64,000 nt of DNA from Microbacterium hydrocarbonoxydans (GTDB lineage: Bacteria; Actinomycetota; Actinomycetes; Actinomycetales; Microbacteriaceae), in NCBI RefSeq assembly GCF_023715885.1, contig NZ_JAMBOY010000002.1, positions 620,001 through 684,000 of the forward strand. The letters are read 5' to 3'. The position numbers were made by a program, and so were the translations under genes. The notes below the pieces were generated by a model. That model searched no databases and was not told the DNA's origin. It saw nothing but the letters and a program-made list of their open reading frames with translations. Below are positions 17,693-26,692 of the stretch, piece by piece; position 1 is the stretch's first letter; every line of letters begins with the position of its first letter.

Positions 17693-18883
17693 ATGACCGA
17701 GGCCTATCTCGTCGGTGGAGCCCGCACCCCGGTGGGGCGGTACGGCGGCGCACTGGCTCCGGTCCGGCCCGACGATCTGGCCGCGATCGTCGTCGGCGAG
17801 GCCGTGCGTCGCGCGGGCATCGATCCGGCGGCTGTCGACATCGACGAGGTCATCTTCGGCGCCGCCAACCAGGCGGGAGAGGACAACCGCAACGTCGCAA
17901 GGATGGCCGTGCTGCTGGCCGGGCTCCCCGATTCGGTGCCCGGCATCACGGTGAACCGCCTTTGCGCCTCCGGCATGTCGGCGGTGACCATGGCCGCCCA
18001 GGCCATCCGCGCCGGCGACGCCGACCTCATCGTCGCCGGCGGGGTGGAGTCGATGACCCGCGCGCCCTGGGTCCAGGCCAAGCCCGACAGGGCGTGGGGC
18101 AAGCCGGGAACCGCCTACGACACCTCGATCGGATGGCGCTTCCCGAACCCCCGCCTCGCCGCCCGCGACAAGGCAACCTTCACGATGCCCGAGACGGCCG
18201 AGGAGGTCGCCCGCCTCGACGGCATCGGACGGGAAGAGGCGGATGCGTTCGCCGTGCGATCGCAGCAGCACGCCGCCACCGCGATCGCGGCCGGCCGGTT
18301 CGAGCACGAGATCGTCGGCGTACCGGTCGGCGACGATGTCGTCCTGGTCGACGAGGGACCCCGACCCGACACGACACTCGAGGTGCTCGCCCGGTTGCGG
18401 CCGGTCGTGGCAGGCGGGCAGGTCGTCACCGCCGGCAACTCGAGTGCGCTCAACGACGGCGCATCGGCGCTCGTCGTCGCCAGCGGCGACGCCGTCGAAC
18501 GCTATGGCCTGGTCCCGCGCGCCCGGATCGTCGTCGGCACGAGCGCAGCGCTCGCGCCCGAGATCATGGGCCTCGGGCCGGTGCCGGCGACAGAGAAGGC
18601 GTTGCGCCGCTCCGGACTCCGGATCGACGACATCGGATCCGTCGAGCTCAACGAGGCGTTCGCCACGCAGTCGATCGCCTGCATCCGCCGCCTCGGTCTG
18701 GACGATGCCATCGTGAACTCCGACGGCGGAGCGATCGCGCTCGGACACCCGCTGGGATCATCCGGCTCACGTCTGCTCGTCACCCTGCTCGGCCGGATGG
18801 AGCGCGAGGGCTCGCGCTACGGCCTCGCCACGATGTGCGTCGGCGTCGGTCAGGGCGCGGCCGTGATCGTGGAGAGGGTGTGA
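17693..18883 (+). CDS. paaJ: 3-oxoadipyl-CoA / acetyl-CoA thiolase of the phenylacetate pathway
   Basis: 396-residue thiolase that cleaves 3-oxoadipyl-CoA (and 3-oxo-5,6-dehydrosuberyl-CoA) to acetyl-CoA and an acyl-CoA, the last steps of phenylacetate breakdown. Nucleophilic cysteine in NRLCASGMSAV near residue 91; GHPLGSSGSR with the catalytic histidine near 352; second cysteine in CVGVGQGAAV near 382. It starts the operon behind operator B, and its TGA overlaps the ATG of the enoyl-CoA hydratase. Some actinobacterial annotators call it PaaE or PcaF; the reaction is the same. Confidence 0.9.
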   Translation: MTEAYLVGGARTPVGRYGGALAPVRPDDLAAIVVGEAVRRAGIDPAAVDIDEVIFGAANQAGEDNRNVARMAVLLAGLPDSVPGITVNRLCASGMSAVTMAAQAIRAGDADLIVAGGVESMTRAPWVQAKPDRAWGKPGTAYDTSIGWRFPNPRLAARDKATFTMPETAEEVARLDGIGREEADAFAVRSQQHAATAIAAGRFEHEIVGVPVGDDVVLVDEGPRPDTTLEVLARLRPVVAGGQVVTAGNSSALNDGASALVVASGDAVERYGLVPRARIVVGTSAALAPEIMGLGPVPATEKALRRSGLRIDDIGSVELNEAFATQSIACIRRLGLDDAIVNSDGGAIALGHPLGSSGSRLLVTLLGRMEREGSRYGLATMCVGVGQGAAVIVERV

Positions 18884-19656
18884 TGACGACGTCCGGTGGC
18901 GACTCGCCCCTTCTCGTCGAGCGCTCGGACGATCGCGTCGTCGCCACGCTCAACCGGCCGGACAAGCGCAACGCCATCGACCAGGCGATGATCGACGCCC
19001 TGCATGAGCTCTGCGCGGAGCTGGAGGAGGCGCCACGCACTCTGATCCTGACCGGTGCCGCGGGCGTCTTCGCCGCGGGAGCCGATATCGCGGAACTGCG
19101 CGAGCGGCGAGCGCCCGACGCGCTGCGGGGCATCAACGCGCATGCGTTCACCCGTATCGCGCAGCTGCCGATGCCGGTGATCGCGGCGATCGACGGTTAC
19201 GCACTGGGAGGTGGAGCGGAGCTCGCGTATGCGGCCGACATCCGCCTCGGCACCCCCGCACTCACGATGGGCAACCCCGAGACCGGACTCGGCATCCTCG
19301 CGGCCGCGGGGGCGAGCTGGCGACTCAAGGCGATCATCGGCGATGCGCGAGCGATCGAGCTGCTGCTCACCGGCCGCACTGTTAAGGCCGACGAGGCGCT
19401 GCAGATCGGACTGGTGTCAGCGCTGCACGACAGCAGTGATCTGCTGACGGCGGCCCACGCGATCGCCGACCGCATCGCCCGGAACGACCGCGCAGCGACG
19501 ATCGCGACCAAACGGGTGTTCCAGGCACCGCGCGAGGAGCATCCGTCCGTCGACCTGGAGGCGCAGGCGGAACTGTTCGAGAGCCCCGAGAAGTTTCGCC
19601 GGATGACCGCCTTCCTCGAGCGGCGGGGTCGGCCGAAGAAGGGAGAGCGGGCATGA
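18883..19656 (+). CDS. paaF: Enoyl-CoA hydratase (2,3-dehydroadipyl-CoA hydratase, PaaF-like)
   Basis: 257-residue crotonase-fold enzyme. The oxyanion-hole segments are AAGADIAEL and ALGGGAELAYAADI; the acid/base glutamate region is NPETGLGILAAAG. In the pathway it hydrates 2,3-dehydroadipyl-CoA to 3-hydroxyadipyl-CoA. Its start overlaps the thiolase stop and its stop overlaps the next start (ATGA), so it is coupled on both sides. The assignment to PaaF and not PaaG rests on the two-glutamate type active site and gene order next to PaaH. Confidence 0.87.
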   Translation: MTTSGGDSPLLVERSDDRVVATLNRPDKRNAIDQAMIDALHELCAELEEAPRTLILTGAAGVFAAGADIAELRERRAPDALRGINAHAFTRIAQLPMPVIAAIDGYALGGGAELAYAADIRLGTPALTMGNPETGLGILAAAGASWRLKAIIGDARAIELLLTGRTVKADEALQIGLVSALHDSSDLLTAAHAIADRIARNDRAATIATKRVFQAPREEHPSVDLEAQAELFESPEKFRRMTAFLERRGRPKKGERA

Positions 19657-20510
19657 ACGCCGAAGCACCCGCGCACGTCGGAGTCCTCGGCGGCGGACGC
19701 ATGGGAGCGGGCATCGCACATGCGTTTCTTCTCGCGGGCTCACACGTGACCGTCGTCGAACGCGACGAGGATGCCGCGCGCGCGGCATCCGATCGCGTCC
19801 TCGACTCGGTGCAGGCCTCGATCGCCCGCGGATCGGCGCGCGAGGGGTCGGATGCGTACCGCGCACGGTTCACAGCGACCACGGAGATCGCCGCGTTCGC
19901 CGGCTGCGCCCTCGTCGTCGAGGCCGTGCCTGAGGACATAGCGATGAAGATCGACGCCCTCACGCGCCTCGAGGCACACGTCGCCGACGACGCCGCGATC
20001 GCCTCGAACACGTCATCGATCTCGATCGACGAGCTGGCTGCGACGCTCGAGCACCCCGCGCGGTTCCTCGGGATGCACTTCTTCAATCCTGTCCCCGCGT
20101 CGTCGCTCGTCGAGATCGTGCGCGGCGCCACCACCGCTCCCCTGCTCATCGAGTCCGCCCGCCGCTGGGTGCAGGCGATCGACAAGACGCCGATCGTCGT
20201 CGCCGACTCCCCCGGCTTCGCGTCTTCGCGCCTCGGCGTCGCACTGGGGCTGGAGGCCATCCGCATGGTCGAAGAGGGTGTCGCCTCACCCGACGACATC
20301 GACGCCGCCATGACGCTCGGCTACAAGCATCCTGTCGGGCCGCTGCGCCTCACCGACATCGTCGGACTCGACGTGCGACTCGGCATAGCCGAGTACCTGG
20401 CCGCTCACCTCGGCGAGCGCTTCGAGCCGCCCGCGCTGCTGCGGCGCCTCGTCGCCGAGGGGAACCTCGGCCGCAAGACAGGTCGCGGCTTCTACGAATG
20501 GGACGCCTGA
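19653..20510 (+). CDS. paaH: 3-hydroxyacyl-CoA dehydrogenase (3-hydroxyadipyl-CoA)
   Basis: 285 residues with an NAD-binding Rossmann domain (VLGGGRMGAGIAHAF near residues 10-24) and the catalytic/hinge region LGMHFFNPVPASSLVEIV, followed by the small helical C-terminal domain ending GRKTGRGFYEW. It oxidises 3-hydroxyadipyl-CoA to 3-oxoadipyl-CoA. At 285 residues it is the single-domain form, unlike the E. coli PaaH of about 475 residues. It overlaps the hydratase stop by ATGA. Confidence 0.9.
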   Translation: MNAEAPAHVGVLGGGRMGAGIAHAFLLAGSHVTVVERDEDAARAASDRVLDSVQASIARGSAREGSDAYRARFTATTEIAAFAGCALVVEAVPEDIAMKIDALTRLEAHVADDAAIASNTSSISIDELAATLEHPARFLGMHFFNPVPASSLVEIVRGATTAPLLIESARRWVQAIDKTPIVVADSPGFASSRLGVALGLEAIRMVEEGVASPDDIDAAMTLGYKHPVGPLRLTDIVGLDVRLGIAEYLAAHLGERFEPPALLRRLVAEGNLGRKTGRGFYEWDA

Positions 20511-20527
20511 TGGAGGAGAGCAACTGA
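20510..20527 (+). other. Five-residue coupled mini-ORF between paaH and paaZ
   Basis: The paaH stop TGA shares its A with an ATG at 20510. That opens ATG-GAG-GAG-AGC-AAC-TGA (MEESN), whose TGA again shares its A with the paaZ ATG at 20527. The GGAGGAG inside it doubles as the paaZ ribosome-binding site. Confidence 0.6.
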
Positions 20528-22623
20528 TGAAAGGACGAGAGATGACCGACATCCTGCCCAGCTACGTGCGGGGAGCATGGTGGACCCCGTCCGGTGATGT
20601 CGATGCGACCGACGTGCGCGACGCCTCGACCGGCGAGGTGGTCGCCCGCGTCTCGACGGAGGGGCTCGACCTCGGCGCCGCGCTCGCCTACGCGCGGAGC
20701 ACCGGCCAGGACTCCCTCGGCGAGCTCACCTTCCACCAGCGCGCCGTGCGGCTCAAGCAACTCGCCCTGGCCCTCACCGAGCGCAAGTCCGAGCTGTATG
20801 AGATCTCCAGCCGCACCGGCGCGACGACGCAGGATTCCTGGGTCGATATCGACGGTGGCATCGGCGTGCTCTTCGCATACTCCAGCAAGGGTCGCCGGGA
20901 GCTGCCCAACGCGAAGGTGTACGTGGACGGACCTGTCGAGAACCTCTCGCGCGACGGGTCGTTCATCGGCCGCCACATCTACACGCGCCTCCGCGGAGCG
21001 GCCGTGCAGATCAACGCCTTCAACTTCCCGGTCTGGGGCTCGCTGGAGAAGTTCGCGCCCGCATTCCTCGCCGGAGTCCCCACGATCGTGAAGCCCGCGA
21101 CACCGACCGGATATCTCACCGAGGCCATGGTGCGCATCATGGTCGAGTCGGGCCTGCTCCCCGAAGGCTCGCTGCAGCTCGTCTCCGGCAGCGTCCCGAC
21201 CCTTTTCGACGAGCTGCGGCTCGGCGACCTCGTCGCCTTCACGGGTTCCGCGTCCACCGCCGAGCGTCTGCGCGCACACGACGCCGTGCAGACGGGCGGA
21301 GTGCGCTTCACGAGCGAGACCGACTCGATCAACGCCTCGGTCCTCGGAACGGACGCCGCCAGCGGCACCCCCGAGTTCGACGCCTACGTGCGGCAGCTCG
21401 TCGCCGAGATGACCAGCAAGGCCGGGCAGAAGTGCACCGCGATCCGGCGGGCGATCGTCCCGACGGGCCTCGTCGACGACGTGATCGGGGCCGTCCGCAC
21501 CCGCCTCGCGGAGCGCGTGGTGGTCGGGGATCCTCGCGCCGAGGGCGTCACGATGGGGCCACTGGCCTCGACCGAGCAGCGCGACGAGGTGCTGCGCCAG
21601 GTAGAGCGTCTACGCGCCGGGGGCGGCGAGCTCGTCGTCGGATCCACCGACGCCCCGACCGTGCGTCTCGCCGACGGCACCGAGGGAACGGCTCGCGACG
21701 GAGCCTTCGTCGCACCGATGCTCCTGCGCTTCTCGGATGCCGAGAGCGCGGCCGTGAACGAGATCGAGGCGTTCGGTCCGGTGTCGAGCATCATCGGGTA
21801 CGACTCGCTCGACGAGGCCACCGCGCTCGTCGCCCGCGGAGGCGGATCGCTCGTGACGAGCGTCGCGACGCACGACTCCGAGGTGGCCGTCGCGCTGGCA
21901 TCGGGCATCGCCGCGTACAACGGCCGAGTCCTGTTCCTCGACCGCGACGACGCCCGCAGCTCGACCGGTCATGGGTCCCCGCTGCCGAACCTCGTGCACG
22001 GCGGACCGGGTCGCGCCGGCGGCGGCGAGGAGCTGGGCGGCATCCGTGCGGTGCTGCACCACATGCAGCGCACGGCCGTGCAGGGATCCCCCGCGATGAT
22101 GACCGCGCTCACCGGGGTCTGGCACCAGGGCGCGGCGGCTCGTCCGTACCAGGACAGCGACGGCGTGCATCCCTTCCGCAAGTCGTTGGCCGAGCTGCAC
22201 ATCGGCGACCAGGTGGCCAGCGGTTCTCGCACCGTGACCCTCGACGACATCGAGACATTCGCGGCTTTCACCGGCGACACCTTCTACGCGCACATGGACG
22301 AGGCGTCCGCCGCGGCCAACCCGTTCTTCCCCGGCCGCGTGGCACACGGATACCTGCTGGTCTCATGGGCGGCCGGGCTGTTCGTCGACCCGGCGCCGGG
22401 GCCCGTTCTGGCGAACTCCGGCCTCGAGAACCTGCGATTCGTGACACCCGTGTCACCGGGCGACGAGATCCGCGTCGAACTCACGGCCAAGCAGATCACC
22501 CCGCGAGAGACGGACGAATACGGCGAGGTGCGATGGGATGCCGTGCTCAAGAATCAGGACGACGAGATCGTCGCGACGTACGACGTGCTCACGCTCGTCG
22601 CGAAAGAGCGCGAGGCGGCGTAG
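20527..22623 (+). CDS. paaZ: Bifunctional oxepin-CoA hydrolase / semialdehyde dehydrogenase
   Basis: 698-residue PaaZ. The N-terminal aldehyde dehydrogenase domain (about residues 1-500) contains the catalytic cysteine in KAGQKCTAIRRA near residue 303, and the C-terminal MaoC-like hotdog hydratase (about 540-690) has DTFYAHMDEASAAANPFFPGR. The hydratase opens the oxepin ring and the dehydrogenase oxidises the resulting semialdehyde. The first ATG at 20527 has GGAGGAG upstream; a second in-frame ATG at 20542 (MTDILPSYVRG) is an equally good family start. It ends the operon, 41 bases from the convergent paaR. Confidence 0.93.
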   Translation: MKGREMTDILPSYVRGAWWTPSGDVDATDVRDASTGEVVARVSTEGLDLGAALAYARSTGQDSLGELTFHQRAVRLKQLALALTERKSELYEISSRTGATTQDSWVDIDGGIGVLFAYSSKGRRELPNAKVYVDGPVENLSRDGSFIGRHIYTRLRGAAVQINAFNFPVWGSLEKFAPAFLAGVPTIVKPATPTGYLTEAMVRIMVESGLLPEGSLQLVSGSVPTLFDELRLGDLVAFTGSASTAERLRAHDAVQTGGVRFTSETDSINASVLGTDAASGTPEFDAYVRQLVAEMTSKAGQKCTAIRRAIVPTGLVDDVIGAVRTRLAERVVVGDPRAEGVTMGPLASTEQRDEVLRQVERLRAGGGELVVGSTDAPTVRLADGTEGTARDGAFVAPMLLRFSDAESAAVNEIEAFGPVSSIIGYDSLDEATALVARGGGSLVTSVATHDSEVAVALASGIAAYNGRVLFLDRDDARSSTGHGSPLPNLVHGGPGRAGGGEELGGIRAVLHHMQRTAVQGSPAMMTALTGVWHQGAAARPYQDSDGVHPFRKSLAELHIGDQVASGSRTVTLDDIETFAAFTGDTFYAHMDEASAAANPFFPGRVAHGYLLVSWAAGLFVDPAPGPVLANSGLENLRFVTPVSPGDEIRVELTAKQITPRETDEYGEVRWDAVLKNQDDEIVATYDVLTLVAKEREAA

Positions 22624-22664
22624 CCGAGACGAGCGCGAGAGGCGCGTGACCCGGGCCGCGCACG

Positions 22665-23267
22665 TCAGCGCTTGCGCAGCCCGTCGAGCGCGATCGCGAC
22701 GACGTCGTCCGCCAGCCGGTCGGCGCCTTCTCGACCACCGGGGCGATACCACTCGACGATCGAGTTGATCATGCCGAACGTGAGTCGTGCGGCGACGCTC
22801 GCATCGATGTCGTCTCGAAGGGCACCTTCCGACTGCGCCGCCGACACGAGCGCCGTGATGCGGCGGTCGAACGTACGCCGACGCGAGAGCGCCGTGCGCT
22901 CGACGTCGGTGTTCCCGCGAACACGCAGCAGCAGCGTCACCGCGGGAAGCTGATCGACGAGCACGTGCACGGCGCCACGGAGCACGCGCTCCAGCCGTCC
23001 GGCCGCTCCTCCACCGGCATCCGCCGGCTCATCCTCTACGACCGCCTCGAGGCTGCTGAGCGCGGAGTCGAGCGCCCGGTCGAGGATCTCGTCCTTCGAA
23101 CCGAAGTGGTGGTAGATCGCCGACTTCGACAGCCCCAGCCGCTCGGCGAGCATGCCGATCGAGGTCGCGTCGTACCCGTACTCGTTGAACGCCGCCACCG
23201 CGACCGCGAGGATCCCCTGCTGGTCATAACCCGGGCGACCGCGTCGCGCACTCTGCATCTCGGACAT
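22665..23267 (-). CDS. paaR: TetR-family repressor of phenylacetate genes
   Basis: 200-residue TetR protein. The N-terminal helix-turn-helix covers about residues 12-58 (ATSIGMLAERLGLSKSAIYHHFGSKDEI), followed by an all-helical ligand-binding domain. It is the last gene of the minus-strand paaI-paaK-paaR unit, which has a copy of the shared palindrome at its promoter, so autoregulation fits. In actinobacteria the related PaaR binds this kind of palindrome and is released by phenylacetyl-CoA; that ligand is taken from family knowledge, not seen here. Confidence 0.87.
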   Translation of the reverse strand: MSEMQSARRGRPGYDQQGILAVAVAAFNEYGYDATSIGMLAERLGLSKSAIYHHFGSKDEILDRALDSALSSLEAVVEDEPADAGGGAAGRLERVLRGAVHVLVDQLPAVTLLLRVRGNTDVERTALSRRRTFDRRITALVSAAQSEGALRDDIDASVAARLTFGMINSIVEWYRPGGREGADRLADDVVAIALDGLRKR

Positions 23268-23294
23268 CAGAACACAGTGTGGCAGGTCGAGAGG

Positions 23295-24644
23295 TCACCG
23301 CAGGTCGTAGACGCGCTTGTACTTGCCCTCGCTCCGCGGCAGGACTCCCGGCTCTTCGAGCCGCACCGCGACCGTCGACCCGATGAAGACCTTGATGCGC
23401 TGGGCGAGCACTTCGGCCGCACTCCGGCAGACATCGATCGACAGGTCGGGATGCCGCTCGATACGCACCGTGAGAGCATCCATCCGCCCGTCCTTCGTGA
23501 GCTCGAGGATGAAATGCGGCGTCAGCTGCTCGATGCCCAGCACCAACTCCTCGATCTGGGTCGGGAAGAGGTTCACGCCACGCACGATGATCATGTCGTC
23601 GTTGCGTCCCGTGACCTTCTCCATGCGCCGCATCCCCGGCCGCGCCGTCCCCGGAAGCAGCCGCGTGAGGTCCCGCGTCCGGTACCGGATGACCGGGAAG
23701 GCCTCCTTGGTGAGCGACGTGAAGACGAGCTCGCCGAGCTCGCCGTCAGGCAGCGCGGCGCCCGTCTCGGCGTCGATGACCTCGGGCAGGAAGTGGTCCT
23801 CCCACAGGTGCGGCCCATCCTTGCCGTCGACGCATTCGCTCCCCACTCCCGGACCCATGACCTCGCTCAGGCCGTAGATGTCGACCGCGTCGAGGTCGAG
23901 GCGCTGCTCCAGTTCACGCCGCATCTCGTTCGTCCACGGCTCGGCGCCCAGCACCGCCACCTTCAGCGAGGTCGAGCGCGGATCGATCCCCTGCGTCTCC
24001 ATCGCGTCGGCGATCGTGAGCAGGTAGCTCGGCGTGCAGAGGATCGCATCGGGCTCGAAATCCTGGATCAGCTGCACCTGCCGAGCGGTCTGGCCACCCG
24101 AGACGGGGATCACCGTGGCACCGAGTGCCTCGATGCCCGCGTGGGCGCCGAGCCCGCCGGTGAACAGCCCGTATCCGTACGCGTTGTGCACCTTCATGCC
24201 GGGACGGATGCCCGCTGCTCGCAGGGATCGCGCCACGAGGGCGCCCCATCGTTCGAGGTCACCTCGGGTGTAGCCGACGACCGTCGGGCGACCCGTCGTC
24301 CCGCTGGACGCGTGAATGCGGGCGACGTCGGTCATCGGCACCGCGAACATCCCGAAGGGGTAGGTCTCACGCAGGTCGGCCTTCGTGGTGAACGGCAGCC
24401 GCTCGACGTCGGCGAGCGTGCGGATGTCGTCGGGATGCACGCCGGCTTCGTCGAACTTGCGCGTGTAGAGCGGCACGTTCGCGTACGCGTGTCGGACGGT
24501 CTGCTGCAGCCGGACGAGTTGGAGGGCTTCGATCTCGCCGCGGCTCATCCGCTCTTCGGGGTCGAGGGAATCGAGGCTCGGCGGCTGAACGCGCGAGGTG
24601 CGCACGTGCTCGGAGGCGGTGGAGGGTTCGGTCGTCGTCGACAT
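23295..24644 (-). CDS. paaK: Phenylacetate-CoA ligase
   Basis: 449-residue adenylate-forming ligase that activates phenylacetate with ATP and CoA, the first committed step. The P-loop-like motif is ASSGTTGRPTVVGYT near residue 110; YGLSEVMGPGVG and the later TGRNDDMIIVRGVN segment are typical of PaaK. Length is that of the family (about 430-450). The ATG at 24644 lies 51 bases after paaI and the stop lies 27 bases before paaR, in a common operon. Confidence 0.93.
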   Translation of the reverse strand: MSTTTEPSTASEHVRTSRVQPPSLDSLDPEERMSRGEIEALQLVRLQQTVRHAYANVPLYTRKFDEAGVHPDDIRTLADVERLPFTTKADLRETYPFGMFAVPMTDVARIHASSGTTGRPTVVGYTRGDLERWGALVARSLRAAGIRPGMKVHNAYGYGLFTGGLGAHAGIEALGATVIPVSGGQTARQVQLIQDFEPDAILCTPSYLLTIADAMETQGIDPRSTSLKVAVLGAEPWTNEMRRELEQRLDLDAVDIYGLSEVMGPGVGSECVDGKDGPHLWEDHFLPEVIDAETGAALPDGELGELVFTSLTKEAFPVIRYRTRDLTRLLPGTARPGMRRMEKVTGRNDDMIIVRGVNLFPTQIEELVLGIEQLTPHFILELTKDGRMDALTVRIERHPDLSIDVCRSAAEVLAQRIKVFIGSTVAVRLEEPGVLPRSEGKYKRVYDLR

Positions 24645-24695
24645 GAGTGCTCCGGAGGGAATCGGAAGGGGGAGGTCGGAGTGTGGCGCGACCGG

Positions 24696-25148
24696 TCAGA
24701 AGGTCTGCGAGGTGGTGCGTGAACGACCGCGGAACTCGGCGACGGTGTCGCCGATCTCGTCGACGACGGTCACGTCGTAGATGCCGGAGCGCCCGGATCG
24801 GGCGCGTCTCACAGCGGTCGCGGTCAGGGTCTGACCGGCCGTGGTGGGCTTGAGGAAGGAGATGTCTGCACCGGCCGCGACCGTCACCCGGTCGTCCTCA
24901 TTGCATGCGATCGCGAATGCCGTGTCTGCGAGGGCGAACACGAAACCTCCGTGCGTGATGCGGAACCCGTTGGTCATGTCGTCGCGCACCGGCATCGACA
25001 CGACGGCGTGGCCCGGGTCATCGCGCTCGACGACGAGGCCGAGGGCTGCCGATGCGCGGTCGCGCTGCATCATCGCGCGGTTCGGGGGCAGGGCGGGGTC
25101 AGCCGCGAAGTCGTTGTCGCCCACCGTGCGCGTCACCGCTTCTGCCAT
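24696..25148 (-). CDS. paaI: Hotdog-fold thioesterase PaaI
   Basis: 150-residue PaaI-type thioesterase. The hotdog helix and catalytic region are NGFRITHGGFVFALADTAFA, with the HGG motif and the acidic residue of ADTAF. It hydrolyses ring-hydroxylated phenylacetyl-CoA or other dead-end CoA esters, which frees CoA and protects the pathway. It is first in the paaI-paaK-paaR operon, and operator C lies 54 bases upstream of its ATG. Confidence 0.9.
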   Translation of the reverse strand: MAEAVTRTVGDNDFAADPALPPNRAMMQRDRASAALGLVVERDDPGHAVVSMPVRDDMTNGFRITHGGFVFALADTAFAIACNEDDRVTVAAGADISFLKPTTAGQTLTATAVRRARSGRSGIYDVTVVDEIGDTVAEFRGRSRTTSQTF

Positions 25149-25201
25149 GCCGACCTCCTCGTCGAGTCGGATGCTCGGTTCGGAGCATCCGACCCGACCA
25201 T

Positions 25202-25223
25202 ACTAACTGAACGATCGGTTAGT
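25202..25223. promoter_or_regulatory. PaaR-type operator C (before paaI-paaK-paaR)
   Basis: ACTAACTGAAC plus GATCGGTTAGT, a palindrome matching at nine of eleven half-site pairs. It stands between the lipoprotein stop and the paaI start and drives the minus-strand operon that encodes the regulator itself. Confidence 0.82.
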
Positions 25224-25256
25224 AAAGAGGGAGATGCGGCAAAGCGTCAAGGCTGA

Positions 25257-26540
25257 TCACCCCTCGGGGATCGGCGCGAGAGTCGCATCGGTGACCGTCA
25301 CGCCGCTGATGAGGGCATCCGGATCGTCGGAATCCCGATCGGCGCGGACGTCGATGACCCGGCCGTCGCGAGTGGCCCACCGATAGAAGTACTCGCCGGA
25401 CGAGGAGACCTCGACGTAGGTGCCCTCAGGGAGAGCCGCCACCGCGTCGATCAGCGGTGCGCCGATCCGCACTCCTTCGACCGAGGGCAGTGCGGATCCG
25501 TTCGGCTGCTCGTCGCCCATGATGTTCGCGATGCCCGCTGTGACGCTCTCGAGTCGCCCCTGCTCGGTGAAGCTCAGCACGAGCGAGGCTCCTCCGTCGG
25601 CGGAACGCAGTCGCACGTGACCACCGTGTCCGATGTCTTCGACCGTCGCGCCGGGGACCGCGGCAAGCACGACATCTCGGCTCTCACCGAGGCGCAAGGG
25701 CCCCACGGCGGCGGAAGTGATCGCCCACTCGCTCCACGGGGTGCCCGGGTCGCCGACATCGGGAGCCGCCTCTTCCTGAGGCGGCTCTCCGGTGAGCCTC
25801 TCGATGAGAGACTGCCGTGCGTCCACGGCCCGATCGCGCACCAGCAGGGCAGCTGCTTCCGCGTCGAAGCCCGCTTCCTCCGGAGAAGGCTGCCAGAGAT
25901 GGACGAGAACGTTCCCCACGGAGGCGAACACGTGGTGAGCGGTCCAGGGGTTACCCGCGAAGTCCGCCGAGAGGGAGCCGGCGAACGCCCGCACCCCCTC
26001 CGCCTCGGGGGCGATGACCGCAGCGAAGGTGCCAGGTCCGTCCGCATCGAACTGCGCGCACTGTTCGACAGTCGACTGAAGCCTGGTCATCATCGCATCC
26101 GCGTGCGCCTCCGACGGGTACTGGAGCATCTGCTGCGCTCCGGTGCTCGTTCCCTCCTCGGCCCCCTCCCAGGGAACGACGCGGGCGCCGACACTCCAGA
26201 GCGACGGCTCGGCGATCAGCCACGAGCAGACCGCCGGGGTGAACTCCGGCCCTCCTCCGTCCGAGAACTGGAGAAGGCGATCGGTGACGGCACCCGTCGG
26301 TGGAGCGCCCGGGAAGACGGCAGCGATCTCGTCAGCAGTCAGGGCGAAAGACGAGAGCTCGTCCCCGACGAAAGTCAGTGGACCGTCATACGGAGCAGGC
26401 GCAGACGGGGACGGGGAGGGTGGCGTCGTGGCGCTGGGCTCCGGCTCCGGCGCGCACGCCGAGATCAACGCGAGCGCCGCCAGCGTCACGCACGCGAGCG
26501 CGCCCCTTGTCGCGTTTCGCCGTCCGATTCCATGACTCAT
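25257..26540 (-). CDS. Lipoprotein of unknown function
   Basis: 427 residues with a lipoprotein signal: basic N-terminus (GRRNATR), hydrophobic core, and lipobox I26-S-A-C29, so the mature protein is probably anchored outside the membrane. After the cysteine comes a Pro/Ser/Thr-rich spacer of about 25 residues. Two segments follow: the first with a PknH/sensor-like look (VCSWLIAEPSLWSVGARV), and a C-terminal half with VTAGIANIMGDEQPNGSALP, which may bind a ligand. I do not recognise a specific family. It lies tail-to-head with the paaI operon promoter but shows no pathway link. Confidence 0.7.
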   Translation of the reverse strand: MSHGIGRRNATRGALACVTLAALALISACAPEPEPSATTPPSPSPSAPAPYDGPLTFVGDELSSFALTADEIAAVFPGAPPTGAVTDRLLQFSDGGGPEFTPAVCSWLIAEPSLWSVGARVVPWEGAEEGTSTGAQQMLQYPSEAHADAMMTRLQSTVEQCAQFDADGPGTFAAVIAPEAEGVRAFAGSLSADFAGNPWTAHHVFASVGNVLVHLWQPSPEEAGFDAEAAALLVRDRAVDARQSLIERLTGEPPQEEAAPDVGDPGTPWSEWAITSAAVGPLRLGESRDVVLAAVPGATVEDIGHGGHVRLRSADGGASLVLSFTEQGRLESVTAGIANIMGDEQPNGSALPSVEGVRIGAPLIDAVAALPEGTYVEVSSSGEYFYRWATRDGRVIDVRADRDSDDPDALISGVTVTDATLAPIPEG

Positions 26541-26692
26541 AACGCCCCTCCGATGGTGTGCGAGCGCCGGTGTGCGGCGCTTCCCCTGCGGCGACTCTAG
26601 CGATGCGCGGCGCGCAGCACCGACGCCGGAGGGATGAGAGATGAAAGCGTTACAGACAGCATGCCGTCTGAGGCATATGAGCCCCGGGCCCG

